From: Acytostelium subglobosum LB1
Taxonomy: Eukaryota > Evosea > Eumycetozoa > Acytosteliales > Acytosteliaceae
DNA: 64,000 bases
NCBI RefSeq assembly: GCF_000787575.1
Contig: NW_012236519.1
Location: 62,001 to 126,000 of the forward strand
Direction of reading: 5' to 3'
In this document: piece after piece, positions 9,599-20,746 of the stretch
Layout: each line of letters starts with the position of its first letter
Numbering within the stretch: the stretch's first letter is position 1
Notes under the pieces: generated by a model
Told to the model about the DNA's origin: nothing
Databases searched by the model: none
The model's input: only the letters and a program-made list of their open reading frames with translations
Program-made: the position numbers and the translations under genes

Positions 9599-12383
9599 AT
9601 GCTGTATTACCACAGCTGGATACGTGATAGGCTACTGCGGCTTTGGGCACTGCTCAGAGCCATGCCTATCTATGTGTTCTATCGATACTTGTGGAACAGC
9701 AACAAGAAACTATTGTTAAAGACTGTCACTGCGCATTATATCATACCTATTATACTAGAGGTAATGAATGATATGATGATGATGATCTATACATCATTAT
9801 TGAATGATGGGATACTTACACATACTCTCTCAATCACTAGATACTGCCATGGTATACATCAAAGAGAAAGATTGGCAACTACCTGAGGTCATTGCGAGTG
9901 GATATCACACATAGGATGTCGACCAACAGCGAATATGGACACTCCATCGTGGTCAAGTACGTACTACTTACCATATACTATGCCATTCTTGACAATATCA
10001 ACAGTCATCTCATCAAGCTTGTAGTATGTATCTCATCTCATCTGATTCATTCATTCAATCAATCACTGACTGATCAATCCACATCATAACAGGCAACAGA
10101 GAATCAGTTATTCATTCGAAGAATGGTTATGGAGAAGCTATTATACTCTGAGATTGGAGCATTTGACTTCCTGAGGAAGAAGAATAACATTGGACCATTG
10201 GAGTTAGAGTTCAAGATATCATCTTCGATCAATACGACCATCTCATTCTTCACGTACACACTGCCCGAGTTCTTTGCAGCAATGTACGCACTGCTGGTCG
10301 AGGGCTCCGATCTGTTTAGCCGTCGCAAGAAGATCGACCCACTCATCATCCTCCATCCGATACTGATCGCCATCTACCAGAAGGTCAGTCAGCGACTGCG
10401 ACAGCACTTGGTCGAGAACAACGAGATCAAGTTCCGCGACACCTATCAGGTGGCCATGAGCAAGATGGTCACCAACACGCTCGAGGGCCTGTCCGACATC
10501 CAGGTCAACAATCTGCAAGAGACACAACTGTCGCTCTTTGACAACCTCATCGACAAGGAGCTGGAGCATGCCCAGTCCTTCTCATCGTTGGTCAGTAAAG
10601 TATGGCGATCCATCCACAACCGCTCAGTCTTTGAGTTTGCCACCGAGGTATGGGTGGCTCACAAAGTCATGTTGCGACAGCGTATCAACAACGAAGAGTA
10701 CAGGACAATGTTGTTGGAGATCAATCGAGTACTGTATGTATATGTATATCTTTGAACGAGCCAGGTCCATCACTCATTCACTCACTCACTCATACTCAAT
10801 CAATCAATCAAAGTCGTCTGGCAAAGAAGGTACTTCACTCACTGAGTAGCTTCAAGCATATATACAAACACCAGAAGAAGGTTAAGGAGCTGTTGGATAT
10901 TCCAACCTTTATCGAGGAGGATGGAAACCTTAAAAGGTATGTGTCATTGCCCATGATCGTTGTCGTCCATGGACTGTCCACTAACAATCCAATCCATTCC
11001 ACTCCATTCCACTTCCACCTCCATCATCCACAGTGTATATAGATTCGAGGAACTAACGATACGTAATGTAAAATACTCCTATGAGAACAAGTTCTCCCTG
11101 CTGCCTCCACTCCCTGTTCTCGACCTACAGGGTGAGATGTCTGTAAGTACATTCGAATCAATCAATGATACATGCCTCATGCTCATTCTAACAATCAATC
11201 AATCAAATATAGATACTTCCAGGCAAGAAATATGCTTTGGTTGGACAGAACAGAGCAGGCAAGTCAACGCTCAATCACATACTTTGTAAAATCTTCTCGC
11301 CAAAGGAAGGCGAATTGCTCATGAATGGCATACCCTACAGGGAGATCTCAAGGTCATCCATCAGACGTCTGATATCCTACGTATCACAACGTCCCTTTAT
11401 CTTCCATGGTACAGTCCGCGACAACATCCGTGTTGGCAATCCCAACGCTACAGAGGAGCAGAGTAAGTAACATCGCCACGTCCACGTCCATGTCCGATCT
11501 ACTCACTCAAACACACAATCACTTAGTCATTGAGGCAGCGTCAGCAGCAGGAGTGTTTGCATTTGCCTCTGACAATAACATGAAGCACTCATTGGACTAT
11601 AGCAATGACAACTTGGACGAGATGAAGCCATTTGGTACACCACTGGGATCATCGTCGTCTTCGATCAATCTGAGAAAGAGTACCACTACCACTACTTGTA
11701 TCGATCATACTGTGTGCGAGACGATACTACAACAGAGTCAACAACAGTCGATGCTCAAGCGATCCAAGGGCTACACTGATGGACTGGACTCGGACACGTC
11801 CAAGAGCTCGAGGATGGACGGCAGCGACGACAAGAGCAACATTGAGGCCTGTCTAAAGGGCGAGGACCTTGAGTCCAACAAGCTGGTGCAGAGAGTGTGG
11901 TCCGTCATCAACTTGGCTTCGATGGACAATGACAACGACTCGGACAATGAGGTCGAGCAGGAGCCACCCCCCATCGTGCCCGAGTCACACGACCATCAGA
12001 ACAACCCTGTGCTGGACCAGGTCGTCGAGCTCGGTGGCAAGAACATCAGTGGCGGCTTTGCGCAGTCGATCGCGCTCGCCAGAATCTTTGTGAGGACTGA
12101 GGCCAAGATTGTTATCCTCGACGAGGCCATGTCTCAGATGGACGCGTTCAAGAAGCGCGAGGTGATCTTCCCAAAGCTATTCCAGTTTGCAGAGAACAAC
12201 AACATCACTCTGATCATTGTCTCTCATGACATTGTTTCATTGCAGAGTTTTGTCGATCACATCTTTGTATTGGATCATGGTAGGATTGTACATCAAGGCT
12301 CACATCAGCAACTCATACAAGATAAGGCGCCACATTACCTCAAACTACTAGGTATCAAGATCTCAAGTCCTGATCAAGAATAA
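9599..12383 (+). CDS. ABC half-transporter, divergent (TMD-NBD)
   Basis: Seven exons: 9599-9760, 9841-10020, 10093-10733, 10814-10936, 11034-11142, 11213-11462 and 11527-12383, giving 773 residues. The N-terminal about 390 residues form a transmembrane half with several hydrophobic helices and long helical loops. The nucleotide-binding domain follows: Walker A VGQNRAGKST near residue 415, Q-loop YVSQRPFIFHG, signature ISGGFAQ near 660, Walker B KIVILDEAM near 681 and H-loop IIVSHD. Walker A keeps GxxxxGKST, though the fourth position is Arg where Gly is usual, and the signature is ISGGF rather than LSGGQ. An insert of about 140 polar, Ser/Asp-rich residues separates the Q-loop half from the signature half. 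The NBD is most like ABCB/MsbA-type exporters; subfamily and substrate are not assigned. Confidence 0.88.
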
Positions 12384-12779
12384 CACAATCAGGTGTTCCC
12401 CCTTTGACAGTAACACACTTGAGTGCAACGAATAAACATGACGACCCTTCACCAGCTGAGCCGTCGTCGTGATTGATGATCCCTAGGAATGTGTGATTGC
12501 ATTCCTTTAACCAATACCCTCCACCAGGCCTAAGCCCAAAACCGAATGAATGCATTCACTTTCCTAATTTGGAGTTTGGCGTTAATCAAAACCCACTCGC
12601 TTGGCAATGCAAGAAAAGTGATTCCCCTCAATTTCATATCTAACCCTTCATTCATCCCTTCAAACTGTGGATGACCAATAGGATAAGAATAATCAACAGA
12701 ACTGATCAGCCGATCAAACATAAGTGTTACTGTACTCTAATAAAACAAAGATATAAAACTTATATATATATATTCAAGA
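12384..12779. other. Intergenic, 3' of ABC gene / 5' of membrane protein pair
   Basis: About 400 bases without a credible frame. A TATATATATATATTCAAG tract lies immediately upstream of the next ATG and probably belongs to its promoter. Confidence 0.35.
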
Positions 12780-12912
12780 ATGTATTTAAATAGATCAATT
12801 ATAATTATCTCCACATTATTTGTATTATTATTATTATTATCATGGCAACCAAATAATGTTGTTCTGGCTATTGATTCAACAGATAATTCAACAACATCTA
12901 CTACTACAACTC

Positions 12913-12946
<34 letters not shown>

Positions 12947-13742
12947 ATCAACAACATCAACTTCATCATCTACAACATCAAATACCACATCAACTACTAC
13001 TACAGATACTCCAACGACTTCAACAGATAATTCCACAACAACAACAACTACTACTACTACTACAACTCCAACAACATCAATAGATAATTCAACTACATTA
13101 TCAACTACATCAACAACTTCGTCAAACATAACAACATCTACAAATTCAACAACATCTACAACATCGACAACAACATCCACAACATCCACAACAAGATCCT
13201 GTTGTTCAATTAATTATTTGACAAATGATTGTTTAAATGCACCTATTCCGAATGGTGCATGTACAACCAAAACAGAGTATACCTCAGTAGTATACCCAGG
13301 TACAATTATATGTAAATACTGCACTCCTTTCGCATTTCAAACAACATATTCAGCATTCACAAGTGGAACACCATCGCCCTATTCCTCATCCTACACCTAC
13401 ACCTCATATTACACCTCATATTACACCACCTATTTCACAACCTCCAACTCAAATAATCAAGATGATAATAACGAGAAAGTCGATCCAGTAACTTATATAG
13501 TTCCAATAATTGTTGGTTGTGTAATATTTATAATAGCAATGATTGTAAGGTCGTTTAGGAAGGATGCCAAACAAAAAAAGAAAGAGGCGGCTGCAGCTGT
13601 AGAGTTGCGTGCTCGTCAACAACAACAACAAAGACCAAACAGACCTCCAACAAGATTGAATGAGGTTGTCATCAATATTAATCCAGGTCCAGATAGGGCT
13701 CCATCAGTTAATAATAATAATAATAACAATAATAATAATAAC

Positions 13743-13812
<70 letters not shown>

Positions 13813-13877
13813 TAGGACCTAGAGTAAACCTGGCAAAAAAGAATGATTATGTAGTTGTCCCAATCGACAATGAATAG
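12780..13877 (+). CDS. Type I membrane protein with Thr/Ser stalk, Cys-rich ectodomain and poly-Asn tail (first of a related pair)
   Basis: Single exon, 365 residues. Residues 1-30 are a signal peptide (long Ile/Leu core ending VVLAID). A mucin-like Thr/Ser-rich stalk of about 110 residues follows, then a short Cys module with CCSINYLTNDC and later ICKYC, then a Tyr/Ser-rich segment, then one transmembrane helix (VTYIVPIIVGCVIFIIAMIV). The cytosolic side is basic next to the membrane and carries a Gln run, a poly-Asn run of about 35 residues coded by AAT repeats (13711-13812), and a conserved end: GPRVNLAK followed by a Val-rich segment and IDNE. The next gene has the same architecture and the same tail, so the two are tandem paralogues. 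Cell-surface recognition or adhesion is conceivable but not shown. Confidence 0.85.
13711..13812 (+). repeat. AAT trinucleotide repeat coding poly-Asn
   Basis: About 34 AAT/AAC codons in a row inside the first membrane-protein gene. Asn homopolymers of this kind are typical of dictyostelid genomes and are likely length-variable. Confidence 0.95.
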
Positions 13878-14190
13878 GAATAAACCGTTCATAATATATA
13901 TATATATTTATAATTATTACTAAATCGGGACAATGTCAAATATCATATCGACATGAAATCAGATGAGTTCCTATTTTGGTTTGACACGGTTTCCGGATCA
14001 TAAAAAAATAAACTGACATTCGCAAACCTAGGGTACCTAATTTCCCTCATCTTAGATTTGACCAGTGATTAGACTCATGAATAAATACGACTCGCCAGTC
14101 TGGTCCATCATCAATGATATCATACCTACTATCTTATCTATTACTAATACTTATACAAATAATAATATAATTACAAAGTATTAATATATA
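13878..14190. other. Spacer between the two related membrane protein genes
   Basis: 313 bases, AT-rich, holding the terminator of the first and promoter of the second gene. No frame of note. Confidence 0.35.
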
Positions 14191-14802
14191 ATGAAAATAT
14201 ATAACTTTATTTTAATTATATCAATAATAATATTATATTTAAATAATATAGTAGCAGCAGAGTCTGCTACAAATTGTTGTACAAGAATTGAAAATAGAGG
14301 AGATTGTGTTAACTATTATGGAAGTCAATATGATTGTGTAGTACCTTATGGTAGTTCATCAACCTACATTGACACTGAGATATGTCAATTGTGTAGTCCA
14401 AAAAGTCCACCTAAATCAAAAATGGAAGAAGCTGATGAAGAACGTACTAAAAGGAGGACAATTCTACTTGTTATTATGATACCAGTTGCAGTATTGGTAT
14501 TAATGGGAGCTGCTATTTATAAAGTATCAAGAGCCAACAGACGCAAAAATGCCGAAGAAGCACTTAGAGAAGAAAAACTAAGAAGGATTCGTATGGTTGC
14601 CGAGAGAGAAAGAGAATTGCATCCAATTCAACCTTATCCAGTTCATCATCCAACTCCTCCTGCTCCGGTCCCAGTTCAACCTCATCCTGCTGCAGTTGCC
14701 GCACCTCAAGCTCCAGTCTCAGCACCAATCATACCAGGTCCAAGAGTCAACTTAGCCAAGCCCGATCACAATGGTTTGGATGTATCAATTGATAACGTTT
14801 AA
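14191..14802 (+). CDS. Type I membrane protein, second of the related pair
   Basis: Single exon, 203 residues. A signal peptide of about 22 residues (Ile/Leu-rich, ending VAAE) is followed by a compact Cys module: NCCTRIENRGDC, then YDC, then ICQLC. This matches the Cys pattern of the upstream gene (CC, about 8 residues, C; later C-x2-C). A basic/acidic spacer leads to one transmembrane helix (ILLVIMIPVAVLVLMGAAIY), then a charged helical cytosolic region and a Pro/Ala/Val-rich segment. It ends with GPRVNLAKPDHNG then VSIDNV, nearly the same tail as the neighbour. The Thr stalk and poly-Asn of the larger paralogue are absent. Function unknown; the shared tail suggests a common cytosolic partner or sorting signal (inference). 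Confidence 0.85.
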   Translation: MKIYNFILIISIIILYLNNIVAAESATNCCTRIENRGDCVNYYGSQYDCVVPYGSSSTYIDTEICQLCSPKSPPKSKMEEADEERTKRRTILLVIMIPVAVLVLMGAAIYKVSRANRRKNAEEALREEKLRRIRMVAERERELHPIQPYPVHHPTPPAPVPVQPHPAAVAAPQAPVSAPIIPGPRVNLAKPDHNGLDVSIDNV

Positions 14803-14966
14803 TTATAACATCGAGTCTGTCATTGAAATAAATGGAAGGCAATCAAAGACAATCAGATAATCAAAAAAATTCTAAAGTCAAAAATTAGTGTGTTTTTGAG
14901 GACTTGGTGAACATCAAACTTACTTTTGTCGACAATCATACATACATTCATACTTATAATTACAAC

Positions 14967-16637
14967 ATGTCAGCTTTGAAGCAAACAGTGTTGCTGCAGC
15001 TGTGTCTGCTAATATTAATAGCAGCTGTTACATCAACAACCACAACAACAACAGCAGCAAGTGAGACTCTATTGTTTTGGTCAGAGAATGATGATGAACT
15101 AGAGTTTAAAACATTACCAACAACAACAACAACAACGAATACCAACTCTATTCTGATCAAATCATCGACAAACCCAACAACTATATATATGTCACATACA
15201 TTGGTCTTTGACAACATTGATCAATACACCAACAATGTTCAAATCTATGACGATGACATCACAGAGATCAACGTACATTACAACCAACACATTGCCACTG
15301 CCACTGATACTGCCATTGCCGCCAGCACCAACCCAACAAGAGCACAGTTGAACCGTTACTACCCACAGCTGAGCACCGAGTCTCCTCAACTCTCAATAAC
15401 TGTGGACTACAAAGACACGTCGAGCAAGATACACATGGAGCACTACTCCACCGTCAAGCAGATGTCGCTGAACGACAGCGCTCTCGTCTGTCGCACGATC
15501 GAGGCACTGATCGGTCATCCTCTGTTGCCACTCTCACGTCAGTCACCAATCGCCAGTCTTGTGTTTATGGGCTTGGTGCCACGCGAACTAAGCCTGCCAC
15601 TGTTTGATCAGACGAGCGACCCGTCGATCATCAAGACACCAGGTGCCAAACAGAGGTTCCTCCAGCAGCACATCGACTTTGCGCCCACTGGATGGATGTC
15701 TGCACTGTCGAGCACTCGCCAGCCTCAGCAGGACAACAGGTCACCAATCACACCCATCATCCTGGCCTCATCCTCAGCCGCCGTTCAATCGATTGGCAAG
15801 AGCATCAAGCTCAGACGACAGGATAATAGCGGACGATTGCAAATGGTCTTCAACGAGGTCATCTCGATCGGCTCACAAAGTGTCAAGTTGACGTACAACC
15901 CTCAACCTCTGGTCACATCATCGATTAGTCTGCTTCAAGGCGAGAGCAGCCAGGACATCAAACTGGGGTCCGATGGCAGTGCTACTGCGGCAGTCGCCAA
16001 CGTGGCGCCAAAGCAGGCTGTCCCAAGCTGGACGGCCAAGGTCAACCTGAGAGAGGCACGCAAGCAGGGCTTCCACAGAGAGCTGTTCACTCAGTTGTCG
16101 ATCCACCCAACATTGGACACCAAGGTGTCAAGCGCACACTGCTTCCTCACTATTCTGGACAACTTTGATCAGGGCGCATTCGTGGACCAATACGAGGTCA
16201 GCGAGATTCAACGCTTCGGCGGACCCAACGTCCATCTCTATCAACTGATCGACCTCGAGAAGCCATCCTACAATTCCACACAGAACTACGTGGCCACATC
16301 AGTCAGCTTCACGCCACAGGCTGGTCACGTTGAGGTCAACGTGTCATTGCCATTCCATCTGCGCTACCAGAACCCAAACACATCAAACTATCGTGTGTCC
16401 GTGGTATCACCACCAATAGTCTATATTAAGTGCCAGTCGGATGAGTGGCAGCGTCTTGACTTGGCAACATATGTCGAGTCGCTACGCATCGAGGTGCCCG
16501 TTGGCCAGCTGTCATTACAAAAATTCATCAGTGATGCCACCCTGTTTGTGACCGGTGTAGGCTCGCTAGTGGTGGTCATTGCCATCATTATCATGTCTAG
16601 CAAGAGTGCATCATCGACATCCAAGAAGCACAAGTAA
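14967..16637 (+). CDS. pigx: PIG-X / PBN1-like subunit of GPI mannosyltransferase I
   Basis: Single exon, 556 residues; the ATG at 14967 is chosen because a signal-peptide-like hydrophobic segment follows at once, and the longer open frame upstream has no ATG. The C-terminal half shows the PIG-X/PBN1 pattern: GFHRELFTQLSIHP, a conserved Cys (SAHCFLTI), then a DQGAFVDQYEV segment, DLEKPSYNSTQNYV, and LPFHLRYQNP followed by VVSPPIVYIKC. One transmembrane helix closes the protein, with a short Lys/Ser tail ending KKHK that could retain it in the ER. PIG-X stabilises PIG-M, the enzyme that adds the first mannose to the GPI anchor in the ER lumen. It is longer than human PIG-X because of a low-complexity and poorly conserved N-terminal half. 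Confidence 0.85.
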   Translation: MSALKQTVLLQLCLLILIAAVTSTTTTTTAASETLLFWSENDDELEFKTLPTTTTTTNTNSILIKSSTNPTTIYMSHTLVFDNIDQYTNNVQIYDDDITEINVHYNQHIATATDTAIAASTNPTRAQLNRYYPQLSTESPQLSITVDYKDTSSKIHMEHYSTVKQMSLNDSALVCRTIEALIGHPLLPLSRQSPIASLVFMGLVPRELSLPLFDQTSDPSIIKTPGAKQRFLQQHIDFAPTGWMSALSSTRQPQQDNRSPITPIILASSSAAVQSIGKSIKLRRQDNSGRLQMVFNEVISIGSQSVKLTYNPQPLVTSSISLLQGESSQDIKLGSDGSATAAVANVAPKQAVPSWTAKVNLREARKQGFHRELFTQLSIHPTLDTKVSSAHCFLTILDNFDQGAFVDQYEVSEIQRFGGPNVHLYQLIDLEKPSYNSTQNYVATSVSFTPQAGHVEVNVSLPFHLRYQNPNTSNYRVSVVSPPIVYIKCQSDEWQRLDLATYVESLRIEVPVGQLSLQKFISDATLFVTGVGSLVVVIAIIIMSSKSASSTSKKHK

Positions 16638-16747
16638 CCAACATCCCTCTCGACCAATAATAAACCTTATAACAACAACAACAACAAACATAAAGAATAC
16701 ATGCTCGAGCTATCTCCTGACGATGTGATGCCAACACGGCATCATCA

Positions 16748-19368
16748 TCAGGTGGCCATTACGTACAGTTTATCGGCTTGTACATAGACAATGTTGTTGG
16801 AGGAGATCAAGTGCGCGGCTGTCAGTGGAGGTGCGCCAATGGTTGGGTCGCCCAACACTTCTCCTTTGGAGGGATATCGACGGACATGTTTCATCTGGTC
16901 CTGACTGGTGTCTTCATACTTGTATCGCACCATAGTGTTGTTTGATGCTAGACTAAGCACCTCCTTGACGTCATAGTTGCTGTGTATTCCAATGATTGGC
17001 GCTGAATGTGACAACATCGAGTTGACGCATTGTGATATATACATGTTCCAAACCTTGAACACTCCTTCTTGTGTTCCAATCTGATTGGATTGATTGATGG
17101 AATACCAATGTTAGTGCGTGCTCCTTTCGACTCCAGTTTGTTTACACATACCATGAGCACTGGATCATTGTTGGGAGATCTAAACTTGACTTGTTGGATG
17201 GGTCCACTCTCGGTGAATGTTCGGAAAAAGTAGTTGGCTCGGGTGTCCCAGAGCCTGGCACGCTTGTCTACACCTCCACACACGATCAATGGTTGGTAGG
17301 GTAGTGTGTCTATTGAGAGTTGTGCAGCGCCGGCATCCAACGTACTAACACAGACGCCTTTCTCCACATCCCATATCCTGATGGTATTCTCCTGTGATGA
17401 TGATGTCACCAGGTTTTGGAAACTCCACTTGACCCTCTCGATTGCGCTGCCAGGTGTATATAATGTCTTGATTGGCGCGGTGTACTCCTCCTGTTGACCA
17501 CCATCAACACTCCACAAACTGATGTATCCACTTCCCGTCATACCATTGACTGCGCCACCTGCACCTGCCATGAACCTCCTATTGTTCACCAATGTAGTAG
17601 TGCAATCCAGTAGACTTGTTGTGGTCTGTATCTGTTGTTGTGATTGCAGTGGTGGCCTTGTGACAAATGTGTTGTTGCATACTTCTGTGCCAAGATCATA
17701 TGACCTAATGAATGCTCCATCTCTGTAGCCAACCATTAGGTATTGGTGTTGTTGATCTGTTGTGCTGTCTAGACATGATATGATGCCAGCGGATGAATGA
17801 GTGGGTTGTCCAAACAGTCGGACTGGTTCGTTGTTGATGAGTGATAGGTTTGAAGACTGTTGTTTGGTCAATGTCGTGGGCACTGTCTCGTACTCCATGC
17901 CCTGTGACGCGTAGTATCCCTTGTTGCCTGAACCAGATCCACCGCCACTGCCACTATAGTCTGACATTGTGACTGATCGATTGAGTGGAGGCTGTGCCAT
18001 CTGCTGTGGTTGCTGAATGAATGATGAGTTGGGCGTCACATTCGCGGGAGGAGTAAAAGATGATGAATTCGATTGTTGTGAAGATGATGGTGATGCTGAT
18101 GACAGTGATGGCTTGATGTTCAGTGTTGGCGGCATCATAAATATAGAGGACGCTGCGCTGTTTTGCTCAATCTGATCAATCAATACCAAGATCTCTTTGA
18201 ATGATGGTCGTTGCTCTGGTTTGGGATGCCAACACCTTGAGATCAACTGTTGCCATTGTGATGGTATCTGATTGAGTGGTGGTCTATAATCGTACATGTT
18301 GGCCAAGAATGCCATCCTGAGCGGCTCCATACCGCAGTAAGGGTCCTTCAATGTGATCAACTCCCAGAGCAAGATGGCAAACGAGTAGATATCCACCTTC
18401 TCGGTGTACTTCTCGCCACGGAAACTCTCGGGTGCCATCCAGGCCATCGAACCCATGGCCGCAGTCATCTCGTTGTGGCCAGACTTCATCTCCTTTGACA
18501 GGCCAAAGTCATTGATCTTGGCCACTGAATAGTCACCGTTGAGCAACACATTGGACGAGGTGAGGTCGCGATGTATGATTGGCTCATCAAAGTTGGTGTG
18601 TAGATAGCACATTCCATCGGCAATGTCGCGTGCGATTGCCAGTTGCAGGTTGGGTGTGATGAGGTAGGCACGTTCGTCCAGGAACTTGCGCAGCGACCCG
18701 CCGGCCATGTACTCCATGACTATGTAGCGGTTGCTGGGGTCGGTCGAGCAGGCGCCAATGAACATGACACAGGTTGGATGGCAGAGTCTGCTGATGATGG
18801 ACAACTCCTTGGTGAACAGGTCAGAGTCAGAGCGGTCCCTGAAGCGGGATATCGTGATCTTCTTGAGTGCCACACTCTTGCCGCGCCAGGTTGCCTTGTA
18901 CACCTTGCCAAAGAATCCTTTGCCAATCTCACGCTCGACGACCAGTTCGCTGAATGGTATTTCGTGGTCCCTCAGTGTGGACTTTAAGCGAACAAGATTG
19001 TGATAGTGATTGCCATTGCCACTGACATTGACATTGTTGTTGTTGTTGTCTTTTGTGATGTCATCTCCCATATCCTCATTGCTAATCAACATTGTGTCTG
19101 AACGATCTAGTTCAAAGTCGTCGGCGACAGGCTGTGTTGGTGCAATCTCATCAGAGTTGGCATCATCATCATCAAGCACTTGTGTTTGTAGTAGTTGTTG
19201 TTGATGATCATGATCATTTTGTGATAAAGTTGATGCAGTTGATGCAGTATCGTCAATATCCAAACCATCATCATCACTCAACTCCTCAGATATCTTTCCA
19301 CGTAGTTGTTGTTGTTGAACCTTTAACAGACTTGGATTATTAACATAACCTCCACCATTACGATCCAT
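16748..19368 (-). CDS. TKL-family protein kinase fused to WD40 repeats
   Basis: Two exons, 17152-19368 and 16748-17080, giving 849 residues. An acidic, Gln-rich N-terminus (1-135) is followed by a complete kinase domain at about 138-410: glycine loop IGKGFFGKVYKA, catalytic Lys in VALKK, HRDLTSSNVLL loop, DFG in NDFGLSKE, and APE in WMAPESF. The HRDL-x-SSN catalytic loop and the sequence overall match tyrosine-kinase-like Ser/Thr kinases of dictyostelids (Shk/Drk type). After a Ser/Pro/Gln linker, the C-terminal about 330 residues contain WD40-type blades (ISLWSVDGG, TIRIWDVEKGVC, ARLWDTRAN, FKVWNMY), likely a docking propeller. Kinase active-site residues are intact. It is tail-to-tail with PIG-X, 110 bp apart. 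Confidence 0.92.
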
Positions 19369-19921
19369 CTTTCTACTTTAATCTACTTTATTTGTAATAT
19401 ATATAACATATACATATATATATAATAAGTAAATGAATGAATGACCATTCAATCAATGAAACAAACAATCTTGAGGCTTTAACTAAGATGGTTTGGAAGT
19501 TCGAATGAAAGGGAAAGGAAGAGATTGAAAAGATTTGTTTTGAATTTATTTTTGATTTTTTGATGATGTTTGGATGGAGGATGCGAGACACTAAGTGGCT
19601 GCAGGGTTGTCTTCATTCAGGCTTTGTGTTAAAACGACTCTACTCTGTCTCCTTTACTATCATCTATAGCTTAGGCCACCTGCATCAACATCTCCCTCTA
19701 AAGTATATATCAATCATCCATCTCAATCCCATCGCCATCGATCAATGCGACAAGAATGAAAGAATGAATGAATGAATGAAACAGCATCGCGATCAAACAT
19801 AGATACAGGATACATGATAAAGAAGAGAGATCGAATGAATGGATGAATGAATGGGATGACAACACCAAGGATGAACCAATATCTAACAAACATAACTCTT
19901 TGACAAACATAAAACCAACAG
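19369..19921. promoter_or_regulatory. Divergent promoter region: kinase-WD40 / ribosomal protein P2
   Basis: 553 bases between divergent starts, with T-rich and TATATA tracts on the kinase side and AATGAATGAATG arrays in the middle. The P2 start is preceded by CCAACAG, which could be a splice acceptor of an intron in the 5' leader. Confidence 0.4.
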
Positions 19922-20251
19922 ATGAAGTACTTGTCTGCTTACCTTTTGTGCGTTCTCGGTGGTAACGCCACCCCATCTGCCTCTGATGTCACCAAGGTTC
20001 TCGCCTCCGTCGGTGCCGTCACTGATGCCGCCCGTGTTGAGGCCGTCGTTGCCCAGCTCGCTGGTAAGGACATCAACGCCGTGATTGCCGCCGGAAGAGG
20101 CAAGATCGGATCTGCCCCAGCCGCCGCTGCCGCTGCTGCCCCAGTTGCCGCCGCCGCCGCCGCTGCCCCAGCTGCTGCTGCTGCTGCTCCAAAGAAGGAG
20201 GAGAAGAAGGAGGAGTCTGATGACGATATGGGAATGGGTCTCTTCGACTAA
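19922..20251 (+). CDS. rplP2: 60S acidic ribosomal protein P2
   Basis: 109 residues in one exon. The N-terminal MKYLSAYLLCVLGGN segment, the middle Ala-rich hinge and the strictly conserved acidic end (EESDDDMGMGLFD) are diagnostic. P2 pairs with P1 on the ribosomal stalk and recruits elongation factors. The GC-rich codon choice in the Ala hinge (GCC, GCT) stands out from neighbouring genes and fits high expression. Confidence 0.97.
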   Translation: MKYLSAYLLCVLGGNATPSASDVTKVLASVGAVTDAARVEAVVAQLAGKDINAVIAAGRGKIGSAPAAAAAAAPVAAAAAAAPAAAAAAPKKEEKKEESDDDMGMGLFD

Positions 20252-20746
20252 GCGTATTAATCTCCTGCATTCCAGTGCCAGAGACATACAATAATAAAGG
20301 CGATAGTTTCGTAACCAAACATTGTAATCATCTCATCATTTGTTGTTGTGTTAACCTTTGGATAATGGATAATGGATAAACAGTTTGGAAGGCATGGTAA
20401 TGAATAGTTTATTATTGAATAGAGTGTTAGGAAGGAACACTTGTGTAGGAAGAGGAATGAGTTGTGGTTGGAAGATGACCTTATTGGAACCATTAAGTTG
20501 CAATCGATATTGTATGATGTTGTTGGATTGATTGAGTGGATGATTGATTGGGAGTGAATGGCATGGTGTCGCATGACTTGAGAGAATGGATTGATTGAGT
20601 TGGGGAGGAGGTACATGTAATTACAATACAATGGAACTATTCCATTTTGGAATGTTGTCAGTTGTGTCGGACGTAGGATGAATTATGATTGATTGATTGA
20701 TGGTTTGTGTGTGTGTGATTGATTGTTGGTATGATTGAGCGTATGA
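20252..20746. other. Convergent intergenic region between P2 and G alpha genes
   Basis: About 495 bases of 3' flanks with AATAAA near 20293 and TTGATTGA arrays on the G alpha side. No gene seen. Confidence 0.35.

Noticed and set aside
19883-20318. Minus-strand frames across the ribosomal P2 gene rich in Gly/Ser/Trp and Gln/Arg
   Set aside because: They are antisense shadows of the alanine-rich hinge of P2; the plus-strand protein is unmistakable.
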